From: Alphaproteobacteria bacterium
GTDB taxonomy: Bacteria > Pseudomonadota > Alphaproteobacteria > UBA8366 > GCA-2717185
Direction: 5' to 3'
Length of the DNA stretch: 64,000 nucleotides
NCBI GenBank assembly: GCA_021774435.1
Contig: JAJFJB010000106.1
Span: 1 to 64,000, forward strand
Under the pieces are notes generated by a model. That model had not been told where the DNA came from. It did no database searches and saw only the letters and a list, made by a program, of their open reading frames with translations. The translations under genes and the position numbers were made by a program. Every line of letters begins with the position of its first letter. Position 1 is the first letter of the stretch. Positions 27,011 through 36,285 of this stretch are shown one piece after another.

Positions 27011-28051
27011 TTATACTGCTTGGCGCACCCGAGGTGATTCAGATTGAAGGAAGTGCGGCATCACCTTTTCGGTAAACATCATGAATGAGGAATGGCTAAG
27101 CGGCGCGCACATCAAATAATCGAGATGCATCTCTACTTCCAGCCGACGCATTGTTTCGATTACCCGCTCAGGCGTACCCCAAATAATCGAATCCTCTAGA
27201 TACCGATCGATAGGGTCGACTTCCTGGGTCTCGCCGTCAACTTCGATTGTTTTTACCGGATTGGCCATGCCTTTGGATTCGTTTTTATAGGTCGCCACAA
27301 TCCATTTTGCGCCTTGCCGCGCAATTTGTTCCGCTTCACTTTCCGTATCTGCTACCGCGATCAACCGTGCCATTGGAATTTCGCGGTTTTCCGCAGAGTG
27401 GCCGTGCGCTACCAATGTTTTCAGGAAATTGTTTCGATGTTCTGCGATTTGCGGGAATTCGGCGTGCGGTCCCAGCATAACGGTATAGCCCTGCTGGCCG
27501 GCCCATTCGACGGAGTCGGCGGAACCGCCGGCAACCCAGACGGGCGGGTGCGGGTCTTGATGCGGCTTCGGTAGAACTTCGACGTCGTCGAATTGCCAGA
27601 ATTTGCCTTTCCAGGTCAGCCGTTCGTTGTTCCAGGCCGCGAGGACGATATCGACGGCTTCGCGGAAGCGTTCCTTGCTTTCTGGAAACGGCACGCCAAA
27701 GGTTTTGAATTCGACAGGATCGAAACCACGACCGGCCCCCCAATTGACCCGCCCTTCCGTCAAGACGTCGAGTAGTGCGACTTCTTCGGCGAGTCGAAGT
27801 GGGTGGTACATGGCAGCAAGCGAAACTGCCGTGCCAATGCGTAGGTTCTGCGTCTTATTCGCGACATGCATACCCATAAGATGAACCGACGGGCAGACGC
27901 TGTAGTCTGTAAAATGGTGTTCCGCCAACCAAACGGCGTCATAGCCGGACTTATCCATGACATCGATCCGGTACATTGCCCGTTCATAAACGGTTTGCAG
28001 CGTATTTCGACGCTGCGGCCAGGAGAAAAACTGTAGGACGCCAAACTTCAT
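27011..28051 (-). CDS. LLM class flavin-dependent monooxygenase
   Basis: A 346-residue luciferase-like protein: MKFGVLQFFSWPQR start, AVWLAEHHFTDYS (active-site EHH), NLRIGTAVSLAAMYHPLRLAEE, LTEGRVNWGAGRGFDPVEF and KPHQDPHPPVWVAGGSADS. The ATG pair at 28054/28051 follows GGAG. It is transcribed away from an IclR gene, and a perfect 17-base palindrome lies just before its ribosome site, so regulation by that IclR protein is likely. Substrate unknown. Confidence 0.9.
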   Translation of the reverse strand: MKFGVLQFFSWPQRRNTLQTVYERAMYRIDVMDKSGYDAVWLAEHHFTDYSVCPSVHLMGMHVANKTQNLRIGTAVSLAAMYHPLRLAEEVALLDVLTEGRVNWGAGRGFDPVEFKTFGVPFPESKERFREAVDIVLAAWNNERLTWKGKFWQFDDVEVLPKPHQDPHPPVWVAGGSADSVEWAGQQGYTVMLGPHAEFPQIAEHRNNFLKTLVAHGHSAENREIPMARLIAVADTESEAEQIARQGAKWIVATYKNESKGMANPVKTIEVDGETQEVDPIDRYLEDSIIWGTPERVIETMRRLEVEMHLDYLMCAPLSHSSFMMFTEKVMPHFLQSESPRVRQAV

Positions 28052-28063
28052 CATCTGCTCCAT

Positions 28064-28080
28064 GTTCAATAATATTGAAC
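28064..28080. promoter_or_regulatory. Candidate IclR operator
   Basis: A perfect palindrome with eight-base arms (GTTCAATA / TATTGAAC) and a single central base sits in the region between the divergent LLM and IclR genes, directly upstream of the LLM ribosome site. Length and AT-rich centre fit IclR-family sites; binding is inferred. Confidence 0.55.
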
Positions 28081-28151
28081 TGCATTCATTATACCTGTAT
28101 TGATGGTCTTTATGTCAAATATTCGAGTCGCCGTCTGGGAGATCAAACGCT

Positions 28152-28937
28152 TTGGATGGAAATACACCCAATGAAGGTAAGGGTATCCAGTCGATCGATG
28201 TTGGCTTTCGCCTGATCGGCGCTCTTCTCGAAGCAGGCCGGCCGATGCCCTTGAAAGATCTGGCGGCGGCGGCCGACATGTCGCCGAGTAAGGCACATAA
28301 TTACATTGTCAGTTTCCGGCGCATTCGATTGATGGCGCAAGACGCCGAAACCGGACATTACATGCTGGGCCCGATTGCACTGGATCTCGGCCTGTCTTAT
28401 TTGGCGCGGCGAAGCGGACTGAATGTCGGGGAACGAGCCATTCAGATCATTCGTGAAAATGGCAAGTTGAGCAGCGGCCTTTTCGTGTCCATATGGTCGG
28501 AAAAAGGACCAGTCATTGTCGTTCGTGACGAAGGCGTGTCGGGTGTGCCCTATGACCTTCGGGTTGGGCATCATAGCTCTCCGGTTTACACGGCGACGGG
28601 CCGTACCTTCCTCGCCTACCTGCCGCGCTCGGTTACCGAGCCGATTATTGCTGCGGCGGCGAGCGATACGGTTTCACCTTGGGGCGGTAAGGCACGAGAG
28701 TTGTCGGGTAAGGAGCTTGATGCGGAGCTGGAGAAAATCCGACATGATGGTATCGCCGTTGTAACCGACCTTCGTATTCCGGGCATGACGGGTATTTCCG
28801 CACCGGTTCTTGATCATCGCGGTGGATTGGATGCTGTGGTGACGATGATCGGCGTCACGGGCTCCTTCGATATGAAACCGGACGGTGCCGTTGCGACAGA
28901 ATTGTGCGATGCGATCGCAGCGGCCAAGCGAAGTTAG
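28152..28937 (+). CDS. IclR family transcriptional regulator
   Basis: A 261-residue IclR-type regulator: N-terminal winged helix-turn-helix (residues about 12-70, including MPLKDLAAAADMSPSKAHNYI) and a C-terminal GAF-like effector domain with VVRDEGVSGVPYDLRVG, YTATGRTFLAYLP and GITGISAPV-like text. The start is a TTG at 28152 with GGGAGA nine bases upstream. Divergent from an LLM monooxygenase, which is the obvious target. IclR proteins commonly sense aromatic acids or short oxoacids. Confidence 0.92.
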   Translation: MDGNTPNEGKGIQSIDVGFRLIGALLEAGRPMPLKDLAAAADMSPSKAHNYIVSFRRIRLMAQDAETGHYMLGPIALDLGLSYLARRSGLNVGERAIQIIRENGKLSSGLFVSIWSEKGPVIVVRDEGVSGVPYDLRVGHHSSPVYTATGRTFLAYLPRSVTEPIIAAAASDTVSPWGGKARELSGKELDAELEKIRHDGIAVVTDLRIPGMTGISAPVLDHRGGLDAVVTMIGVTGSFDMKPDGAVATELCDAIAAAKRS

Positions 28938-28946
28938 CGAACGCCT

Positions 28947-30275
28947 CTATTCCGCCGCATGACGGGGTTGCCCGCTCGATGCCAGTGCCGATGCGAATAT
29001 CTCGACGAACTCGTCGATTTCGGACTCACCCATCGCGGTAGAGAGAGCACACATGCCCGTTTCCGCCATCAAGATGCCATTTGCATACATATAATCGATG
29101 ACGCGGGAGAGGGCGGTCGCCTGCGCTTCTGTCGCACGGGCCGATCGATAATCGATGAGCGGGACGCTGGTCATATGAATGCGCAACAGCGAGCCGTCGC
29201 CGGTGACTTGCCCGTCGATCCCGGCATTGGCAAAGGCTTGGGCGACGCCCGCTCGCGCGCGGGCGCCCAAGGCGTTCAGGCGCTCGAATTCTTCCGGCGT
29301 CAGCAATTCCATCGCCGCCGTCCCGGCGACCATGCTGATCGGATTTGCATTGAAGGTCCCGCCATGCGGCGCCAGCGGCTTACCCTGACGAGGATCAAAG
29401 ACCGCCATGACATCGGCGCTGCCCGCGACCGCCCCAATCGGGAAGCCCCCGCCGATAATTTTTGCGATGGAAGTTAGATCCGGCGTTACGCCGAGCGCGC
29501 CTTGTGCTCCGGAATAATCTAAGCGAAAGCTGATGACCTCGTCGAAGACCAGCAGCATACCGGTTTCGCTGGTCACACGGCGCAGCATCTCAAGATATTC
29601 CGTCGTCGCGGGTATCAGGCCGGCACGGTTCGGCATCGGGTCGATCAATACGCAGGCAAGCTCGTCCGCGTGCGCGCGCAGGATGCGCTCAGCTTCTTCC
29701 GTTCTATTGAAGGGAATGACAATCACGTCGTCGAGTACGCTTTTCGGCGTTCCCGCAGTATAGGCGACTGAATTCGGGTCGGCATTGCCCCAGCTTTCCG
29801 GCCCGGAATCGAGACTGACCTCGGCAAAATCGTAGCTGCCATGATAGGCACCTTCGCATTTCGCGACCTTCGGCCGGCCTGTATGGGCGCGGGCGGCCTT
29901 CAAGGCCATCATGACCGCCTCGGAGCCAGAATTGGTGAACCGGATTCGCTCAAATCCCGGGACGCGGCTGCAGAGGAGTTCGGCCAGGACGATTTCACTT
30001 TCCGTCGGCATGGCAAAACAGGTGCCGAGTTCCAGTTGTTGGCGGACCGCTTTTGCCACGACCGGATTGGCATGGCCGTGGATCATCGAGGTGTAGTTGT
30101 TGAGAAAGTCGAGATACACATTGCCATCGGCATCTGTAATTCGGCAGCCCGCCCCGGATACCGCATAAACAGGGTGCGGCGCGTGCCAGACAGTGGTTCT
30201 CGTATTGCCCCCGGGCATGACATCTAGGGCGCGGTTGAATAGTGTTTGGGACTGCGTGGTGCTGGAAGAGCTCAT
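28947..30275 (-). CDS. Class III aminotransferase (glutamate-1-semialdehyde aminomutase-like)
   Basis: A 442-residue PLP enzyme: FNRALDVMPGGNTRTTVW, FTNSGSEAVMMALKAAR, CEGAYHGSYD, LVFDEVISFRLDYSGAQG and the lysine in SIAKIIGGGFPIGAVAG. These match the HemL-like branch, but lack of other tetrapyrrole genes and the catabolic setting suggest an omega-amino acid or beta-amino acid transaminase instead. AAGAGG lies eight bases before the ATG at 30275. It is divergent from an IlvD/Edd dehydratase, with about 116 bases between the starts. Confidence 0.9.
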   Translation of the reverse strand: MSSSSTTQSQTLFNRALDVMPGGNTRTTVWHAPHPVYAVSGAGCRITDADGNVYLDFLNNYTSMIHGHANPVVAKAVRQQLELGTCFAMPTESEIVLAELLCSRVPGFERIRFTNSGSEAVMMALKAARAHTGRPKVAKCEGAYHGSYDFAEVSLDSGPESWGNADPNSVAYTAGTPKSVLDDVIVIPFNRTEEAERILRAHADELACVLIDPMPNRAGLIPATTEYLEMLRRVTSETGMLLVFDEVISFRLDYSGAQGALGVTPDLTSIAKIIGGGFPIGAVAGSADVMAVFDPRQGKPLAPHGGTFNANPISMVAGTAAMELLTPEEFERLNALGARARAGVAQAFANAGIDGQVTGDGSLLRIHMTSVPLIDYRSARATEAQATALSRVIDYMYANGILMAETGMCALSTAMGESEIDEFVEIFASALASSGQPRHAAE

Positions 30276-30391
30276 GGCGGTGCCTCTTGATCCTCGTATC
30301 GAAAGTTGACGACGCTCACCAAGCTGCTGGCGGACGACGGCGCGCAATTGGTAGAGTACGCCTGAACTGGAAATCAGGACAAGGGTGGGTG

Positions 30392-32119
30392 ATGAGCGAC
30401 GACGCCAAAGGAATGCGCAAGGATTTGACGAGTTACGGCGACGCCGGCTTCTCACTCTATCTCCGCAAGGCTTTCATCAAGGCAATGGGATATAGCGATG
30501 ATGCCCTGGATCGCCCGATTGTCGGCATCGCGAACACGTTTAGCGGCTATAATGCATGCCACCGCAATGCGCCGGAACTGGTCGAGGCAATCAAGCGTGG
30601 CGTGATGTTGAAGGGGGGGCTGCCGGTCGAATTCCCAACCATTTCAGTCCATGAATCCTTTTCCCATCCGACTTCAATGTTCCTGCGCAATTTGATGGCG
30701 ATGGACACGGAAGAGATGATCCGCGCTCAGCCGATGGATTCGGTCGTCATGATAGGCGGCTGCGACAAGACGGTGCCCGCGCAGTTGATGGCCGCCGCGA
30801 GCGCAAATGTCCCGGCGATCTCTGTTGTGACCGGTCCGATGATGACCGGCAGTCATAAGGGGGAGCGGCTTGGTGCCTGCACGGATTGCCGCCGCTACTG
30901 GGGCATGTTCCGGGCCGGTGAAATCGACGCGCAAGAAATTGACGAGGTCGGCGGCAAGCTGGCACCGACGGCGGGCACCTGCATGGTCATGGGCACGGCC
31001 AGCACGATGGCGTGCATGACCGAGGCACTAGGCATGATGATGCCTGGCGGTGCGGCAATTCCGGCGGTTGCGGCAGACCGGTTGCGCCATGCCGAAGCGG
31101 CTGGGGCGCGGGCTGTCGCTATGGCTTCGGACGGGCCGACGCCGGCGCAGATTATGACGCCGGAAGCATTCGCGAATGCCTTTCGAGTGCTGCTTGCAAT
31201 TGGCGGATCGACAAATGGTCTGGTGCATATGACGGCGGTTGCCGGGCGGATGGGTATCAAAGTCGATCTCGAAGCGCTTGATCGCATGGGCGAAGAAACG
31301 CCGGTGTTGGTCGATCTCAAACCGTCGGGCCAGCACTACATGCAGGATTTGCAGAATGCTGGTGGGCTGGTCACGGTATTGCGCGAGTTGAAGCCGCTCC
31401 TCAATCTTGACTGCCTGACCGTGACGGGGCGGACCTTGGGCGAAGAACTCGATGCGGCACCGCCATCCTGGCCGCAGGATGTCGTGCGACCCCTGAGCGA
31501 TCCGCTATATCCGCAAGGCGGCATCGCCGTGCTGCGCGGTAATTTGGCACCGGGCGGTGCTATTGTTAAGCAGTCTGCCGCGTCCGAGAACCTCATGACG
31601 CACACCGGACGCGCGGTGGTCTTTGAAAACCAGGAGGATCTAGCCAACCGTATCGACGATCCCGATCTGGATGTCGGTCCGGACGATATCCTTGTGATGC
31701 AGAATGCGGGACCGATCGGGGCACCGGGCATGCCGGAATCGGGCTATCTGCCGATCCCCAAAAAGCTGGCGGAAGCGGGCGTGAAGGACATGCTCCGTAT
31801 GTCGGATGCGCGCATGAGCGGCACGGCCTTTGGCTCCATCGTGCTACATATTACGCCGGAGTCCGCGATTGGCGGTCCCCTGGGACTCGTCCGAACGGGG
31901 GATTCAATCAAGCTCGACGTGCCGAACCGGCGCCTTGATCTCCTGGTCGACGATGACGAACTCGAGCGCCGCCGCGCGGCCTGGACTCCGCCGGAGCCGC
32001 ACGAGGGATCCGACCGTGGTTATTTGAAGCTGTATCTCGATCACGTCCAGCAGGCGGACGAAGGGGTCGATTTCGACTTTCTGGCGAAAACCTCGGATGG
32101 CCGCAAGACGCCGGTCTAG
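30392..32119 (+). CDS. IlvD/Edd family dehydratase (sugar-acid or dihydroxyacid dehydratase)
   Basis: A 575-residue iron-sulfur dehydratase. Three cysteines, C56 (NACHRN), C124 (GGCDKTVP) and C197 (GTCMVMGTASTM), match the cluster ligands of [2Fe-2S] sugar-acid dehydratases; the family DARMSGTAFGSIVLH and HITPESAIGGPL signatures are near the C-terminus. Length and GACTDCRRYWGMFRAG resemble the arabonate/xylonate dehydratase branch more than housekeeping IlvD. It removes water from a 2,3-dihydroxy acid. Start chosen at ATG 30392 after a G-rich site. Divergent from the class III aminotransferase. Confidence 0.9.
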   Translation: MSDDAKGMRKDLTSYGDAGFSLYLRKAFIKAMGYSDDALDRPIVGIANTFSGYNACHRNAPELVEAIKRGVMLKGGLPVEFPTISVHESFSHPTSMFLRNLMAMDTEEMIRAQPMDSVVMIGGCDKTVPAQLMAAASANVPAISVVTGPMMTGSHKGERLGACTDCRRYWGMFRAGEIDAQEIDEVGGKLAPTAGTCMVMGTASTMACMTEALGMMMPGGAAIPAVAADRLRHAEAAGARAVAMASDGPTPAQIMTPEAFANAFRVLLAIGGSTNGLVHMTAVAGRMGIKVDLEALDRMGEETPVLVDLKPSGQHYMQDLQNAGGLVTVLRELKPLLNLDCLTVTGRTLGEELDAAPPSWPQDVVRPLSDPLYPQGGIAVLRGNLAPGGAIVKQSAASENLMTHTGRAVVFENQEDLANRIDDPDLDVGPDDILVMQNAGPIGAPGMPESGYLPIPKKLAEAGVKDMLRMSDARMSGTAFGSIVLHITPESAIGGPLGLVRTGDSIKLDVPNRRLDLLVDDDELERRRAAWTPPEPHEGSDRGYLKLYLDHVQQADEGVDFDFLAKTSDGRKTPV

Positions 32120-32161
32120 CGATCTCGGGATATTATTTGAAGATCATGCTGAGATATAGTG

Positions 32162-32893
32162 TTACCGGCACTTGAATACGATAGCTTGGCCTGTCGGAAG
32201 AACGAGCGGATGCTCCGGCTTGTCAGCAAAAAATAAATCCACGGCCTTCCTTGCGCCGGGGCAGGACGTAAAACCATAATCGTCAAATACGATAAAGGCT
32301 CCAGGCACCAGGCGGGGATAAATGAATTCGCAACAATCCAGGATGGATTGAAAAATATCAACGTCAACATGCGCGAATGCGATCCGGTGATCTTCCAAGC
32401 CAGAAAATGTGTCCGGGATAAGTCCTGGATGCAACTTTGCGGCATGAGGCGCAATCTTTCCGAGGCGCTCACTTAACGCATCGGCGGAGCAGTCTGCGAA
32501 ATCTCCGTTCACATGATAATCAAGGTCCTTATTCGTTTGCGGCATACCTTCGAACGTGTCGAAAAGGTGTAATTGAATGCCTAAATTCTTAGGGTGCTCG
32601 GCAAGTAATCGGGAAAGCATCATCGCCGTACCGCCCCGATAAACCCCACATTCGTACCATTGGCCGTCTAACCCCGCCGCTTGAGCGGCAAGCGTAAAAA
32701 GAACGTGGCAGCGGTCCGCTGAAACAAGCGTATAAGGCTGAATTTCCAGATAACGCGCATGAAAGGACCCAAATCCAAGCCATGGGGAAAAAATGGAAAT
32801 CTCGCCAGTATTATAGGGGCGATAAAATTCCTTATCCGGAATTTGGTCTTCCGTCAGCCTGGCTGGCCAATGGATGTTGAAGCCCCACTCCAT
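32162..32893 (-). CDS. TylF/MycF-like macrocin O-methyltransferase family protein
   Basis: A 243-residue class I methyltransferase. WYECGVYRGGTAMMLSRLL is motif I, followed by HLFDTFEGMPQTNKD, FAHVDVDIFQSILD and FIVFDDYGFTSCPGARKAVD, the metal-binding acidic residues of the TylF group. Such proteins methylate sugar hydroxyls in antibiotics or surface glycans. The gene and the 236 bases upstream are noticeably more AT-rich than neighbours and no sugar pathway gene is nearby, suggesting acquisition by transfer. Convergent with the dehydratase. Confidence 0.85.
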   Translation of the reverse strand: MEWGFNIHWPARLTEDQIPDKEFYRPYNTGEISIFSPWLGFGSFHARYLEIQPYTLVSADRCHVLFTLAAQAAGLDGQWYECGVYRGGTAMMLSRLLAEHPKNLGIQLHLFDTFEGMPQTNKDLDYHVNGDFADCSADALSERLGKIAPHAAKLHPGLIPDTFSGLEDHRIAFAHVDVDIFQSILDCCEFIYPRLVPGAFIVFDDYGFTSCPGARKAVDLFFADKPEHPLVLPTGQAIVFKCR

Positions 32894-33129
32894 TGCAGTC
32901 CCTAAGAGTTTAACGAAATTGGCTGATCGAAGAAATTCACTGATCTTGTTCAGCTTACAACTTAATAAATAAATATCTGAAAGATAATAAATTAATTCGG
33001 GCTGCTCAATAAACCGCTAGAGTAGACTATTCGTATTTGCTGAAACTGAGGAATAGTCTGGGTGCTGTCAGATAACGAGGATCATGCCAGTATAGAACGC
33101 GGTGACCCAATTGGTGAGGATCCCTATCA

Positions 33130-34275
33130 GTGAACGCGCCAAGTGATCTTTTTAGTCCCGCCCATTATGCACGGGTTCGCGAGCCGGCCGCGCGGGCGAC
33201 ACCGTTGCCGAACTGGTGTTACACGTCGCCTGAATTCTATCGCCGCGAAGTCGAACGGATCTTCATGAAGGTCTGGAATTATGTTGGCCATGCAAGCCAG
33301 ATTCCCAATCCAGGCGACTATTTCACGATTGAGATCACCGGTGCGCCGGTGATCGTCATTCGCGGCGACGATGGCGAGGTCCGGGCTTTCCACAATTCCT
33401 GTCGGCACCGCGGGTCGCGGATCGCATGGGACGAAGGGAACTGCAAGAACCTGACCTGCCCCTATCACAACTGGACCTATGCGCGGGACGGCGCGCTGAT
33501 CGCGACGCCACTGATCGATGAGGATGCCGATTTCAGGCACGCAGATTACCCACTGTTGCCGGTAACCCTGGACCGCTGGGCCGGTTTCCTGTTCGTCAAT
33601 TTCGATCCCGATTGCGCGCCGCTCGCCAACTATTTAGGCGATTTGCCGGTGAACTGTGTCTCCTACGCGCCGGGAGATCTGGTTTGCGCGCGGCGCAAAT
33701 CCTATTCGGTGAATGGGAACTGGAAGCTCTATTTCGAGAATTATAACGACTCGCTGCATATCCCCTTCGTGCATCAGGGCACGCTGGCGAAACAGAAGGT
33801 GAAGGGCCGCGCCCGGTCGACCCATGAAGAAACCAACGGGTCCTACATCACGCATTTCACAAAGCATGAGGGCAGCCGAGGCTTGTTGACGGGCGACACC
33901 GGTTTTCCGCCAATCGAGACGTTAACAGGTCGGTACGAGACGGGCACCTATTACCCCTGCCTCTATCCCACCGTCCTGTTCGGTTGGACCATCGATTGTT
34001 TGTGGATTTTTGAGATTCGTCCGACGGGACCGGAGACAATGGATCTCGTCGCCAGCTCCTTCTTCCCAAAAGACCGGTTTGCGCGGTCAGATTTTGAAGA
34101 TGTGGCGGCACGCTATTATGCCCGTGTCGATACTATTTTACCCGAAGACAATGAGGCGGTGAGCTGGCAGCAGCAGGGGCTGCGTGCGCCGGTCAACGCA
34201 GCTGCCAACTTCACCCATATGGAGACACTCTGCCACGCCTTCGACAATTGGGTGCTCGATCAAGTGCTGGATTAG
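33130..34275 (+). CDS. Rieske-type aromatic ring-hydroxylating oxygenase alpha subunit
   Basis: A 381-residue oxygenase. Rieske [2Fe-2S] ligands are C91/H93 and C110/H113. The mononuclear iron site shows D207, H210 and H215 in the ENYNDSLHIPFVH element, with D207 the likely inter-subunit electron bridge. Alone, without an adjacent beta subunit, ferredoxin or reductase, it resembles the alpha3-type oxygenases (phthalate/vanillate/quaternary-amine group). GTG start at 33130 with GAGGAT upstream. Substrate could be aromatic or a quaternary amine such as carnitine-like compounds. Confidence 0.92.
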   Translation: MNAPSDLFSPAHYARVREPAARATPLPNWCYTSPEFYRREVERIFMKVWNYVGHASQIPNPGDYFTIEITGAPVIVIRGDDGEVRAFHNSCRHRGSRIAWDEGNCKNLTCPYHNWTYARDGALIATPLIDEDADFRHADYPLLPVTLDRWAGFLFVNFDPDCAPLANYLGDLPVNCVSYAPGDLVCARRKSYSVNGNWKLYFENYNDSLHIPFVHQGTLAKQKVKGRARSTHEETNGSYITHFTKHEGSRGLLTGDTGFPPIETLTGRYETGTYYPCLYPTVLFGWTIDCLWIFEIRPTGPETMDLVASSFFPKDRFARSDFEDVAARYYARVDTILPEDNEAVSWQQQGLRAPVNAAANFTHMETLCHAFDNWVLDQVLD

Positions 34276-34292
34276 CCACGCACTAACTATTT

Positions 34293-34382
34293 CCCCTCAC
34301 CCCATCCCTCTCCCCAAGGAAGCGGGCGCTCAAAGCACGTTTTACATAAACCCTCTCCTCGGGGAGAGGGTAGGGTGAGGGG
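34293..34382. repeat. REP-like inverted repeat between Rieske gene and SDR
   Basis: A pyrimidine-rich arm (34293-34315) is almost exactly complementary to a purine-rich arm (34361-34382), differing by one extra base and one mismatch, around a 45-base centre. The CCCTCACCC...CTCTCCCC / GGGGAGAGGG...GGGTGAGGGG form is a dispersed palindromic repeat type seen in many proteobacteria. It lies between convergent genes and may also act as a bidirectional terminator. I saw no second copy here. Confidence 0.7.
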
Positions 34383-34408
34383 ACTTTAATATTCTACAGG
34401 ACGGCATC

Positions 34409-35179
34409 CTAAAACCCGATCTGTGAGCCGCCGTCGATGTTGAGATGCTGGCCGGTGATATAGCTCGCCGTATCCGACATCAGGAAGCAGCACGGTCCGG
34501 CGACTTCGTCCGGTGTAGAGATGCGGCCCAACGGGATACTCGCCATCGTCCGATCGATGAACTTCTCGCTACGGATCACTTCTGTCATGGGCGTTTCGAC
34601 AACGCCGAAGCAGACACTGTTGATGCAGATGCCGTAGCGTGCCCATTCGCGTGCTGCGCTCATCGTGATGCCGAGCACACCGGATTTCGCCGCACCGTAA
34701 TTGATTTGTCCTATCGTACCGCGCCGTCCCGCAATCGACGAGACGTTGACGATGCGTTTCGGGCTCTCGTCGCCCTCTTTGGCGGCGTCGATCATGTGAC
34801 GTCCGACGGCCTGCAGGCAGTGGAACACGCCCGTTAAATTAACATCGATCACCGCTTGCCAGTCGGCGACCGACATCTTGTGGATCATGGCGGTCCGGAT
34901 GATACCTGCATTGTTGAAGAGCCCGTTGATCCGGCCGTGTTTTTCGACAACGGCATTGACCATCTCCTGCACGAAGCCAGGGTCTGCAACGCTGCCCGCG
35001 TGGACGGATGCGCTGCCGCCAATCAAGTCAGCGGTTTCCTGCGCGCCGTCCCCGTTGATATCGACGAGCGCCACCGTCGCGCCAAGCGAGGCAGCCTTTT
35101 GCGCGACGCCGCGGCCGACACCTTGTGCCGCGCCAGTGACGATGATGACGCGGTCTTCGAGGCTCATTGGATTGTCCAT
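34409..35179 (-). CDS. Short-chain dehydrogenase/reductase
   Basis: A 256-residue classical SDR: TGxxxGxG at residues 15-22, NNAG 89-92, catalytic S148, Y161, K165, and a C-terminal ITGQHLNIDGGSQIGF. D40 after the second strand suggests NAD(H). ATG 35179 is chosen because AAGGA lies eight bases upstream. It diverges from an HSL-family esterase. Probably oxidises a secondary alcohol; substrate unknown. Confidence 0.92.
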   Translation of the reverse strand: MDNPMSLEDRVIIVTGAAQGVGRGVAQKAASLGATVALVDINGDGAQETADLIGGSASVHAGSVADPGFVQEMVNAVVEKHGRINGLFNNAGIIRTAMIHKMSVADWQAVIDVNLTGVFHCLQAVGRHMIDAAKEGDESPKRIVNVSSIAGRRGTIGQINYGAAKSGVLGITMSAAREWARYGICINSVCFGVVETPMTEVIRSEKFIDRTMASIPLGRISTPDEVAGPCCFLMSDTASYITGQHLNIDGGSQIGF

Positions 35180-35266
35180 GGTAAGAGTCCTTATTCTCTT
35201 GCTGATAATTCGGTTGCGCACCCTATGATGCCGTTGCCTGTCGAATCAATCTTTCGGATTAAGCTC

Positions 35267-36214
35267 ATGCCCATTCATCCGCAATGCCAAGCCATTCTCG
35301 ACGCCGCCGCCAATGCTGACGGTCCGACCATCTTCGATACGAGAGACCCGGCGGAAGCGCGCCGTCTCTACAGCGCTTCGACTGAGATCCTGGTACCGTC
35401 GGCACCAAAGCTTCGGTCGGTTGCTGATCAAGTTTTGCCCGGTGTGGATAAGGATGTACCGGTGCGCATCTATACGCCTGATGTAGAGGTTGAGCCGACT
35501 GAATTACCGGTGTTGGTTTTCTTGCATGGTGGAGGCTGGGTGTTCGGTGATCTCGATACGCACGACGGCATGTGCCGGATGCTGGCGCAGGGTGCTGGAT
35601 GCCTGATCGTTTCGGTCGACTACCGGCTCGCGCCGGAACATAAATTTCCCGCGGCTTTGGATGATAGCCTCGCCGTCCTCGACTGGACGGCCGCGAATGC
35701 GGCCAGTATTGGCGGCGACCCGGCGCGGATCGCGATCGGCGGCGACAGTGCGGGCGGGAATATCGCCGCCGCCGTCTGTCAGGTCGCGCGCGACAAGGGC
35801 GGCCCTTCTATCGCCTTTCAGCTTTTGATCTATCCGGCCCTCGATTTTACGGCCGATATGGTTTCGCCGCGCAGCAACGCGGCTGGGTATGGCCTGTCCG
35901 ATATCGCCATCGAATGGATGCGCGACTGTTACCTCACCAACCCCTTCGACTCCGCGGACCCACGTGCCTCGCCGGCGATGGCAAGAGACCTCGCGGGTCT
36001 GCCACCCGCCTTCATCCAGACCGCCGAATTCGACCCGTTGCACGACGAAGGCAAAGCCTATGCCGATGCATTGCGCGCCGCGGGCAACACGGCCATCCAC
36101 ATCAACTATCCCGGCATGATCCACGGTTTCATGCGCATGGGGGCGCTCATCGACGATGCGGCTCTTGGGATCAACGATGCAGTTAAGGCGCTGCAGGGAA
36201 TATTTGAGAAATGA
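35267..36214 (+). CDS. HSL-family alpha/beta-hydrolase (esterase/lipase)
   Basis: A 315-residue esterase of the hormone-sensitive lipase family: oxyanion-hole motif HGGGW near residue 88, nucleophile in GDSAGG near residue 165, Asp in EFDPLHDEG and His in GMIHGF. Start at ATG 35267 (MPIHPQCQAILDA) matches the family N-terminus though the ribosome site is weak; ATG 35225 is possible. It precedes the AhpD-like gene by 71 bases. It hydrolyses carboxylic esters of short to medium chain length. Confidence 0.92.
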   Translation: MPIHPQCQAILDAAANADGPTIFDTRDPAEARRLYSASTEILVPSAPKLRSVADQVLPGVDKDVPVRIYTPDVEVEPTELPVLVFLHGGGWVFGDLDTHDGMCRMLAQGAGCLIVSVDYRLAPEHKFPAALDDSLAVLDWTAANAASIGGDPARIAIGGDSAGGNIAAAVCQVARDKGGPSIAFQLLIYPALDFTADMVSPRSNAAGYGLSDIAIEWMRDCYLTNPFDSADPRASPAMARDLAGLPPAFIQTAEFDPLHDEGKAYADALRAAGNTAIHINYPGMIHGFMRMGALIDDAALGINDAVKALQGIFEK

Positions 36215-36285
36215 GCGTGGCGATGTGAGCACAATGCATTTGTGCCATGATTGACGATCTAAATTTGTTGGGGAAGGAGCCAACC

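Noticed and set aside
28947-32893. Biosynthetic gene cluster (aminotransferase, dehydratase, sugar methyltransferase)
   Set aside because: No scaffold-building enzyme is present and gene orientations differ; catabolic roles explain the genes better.
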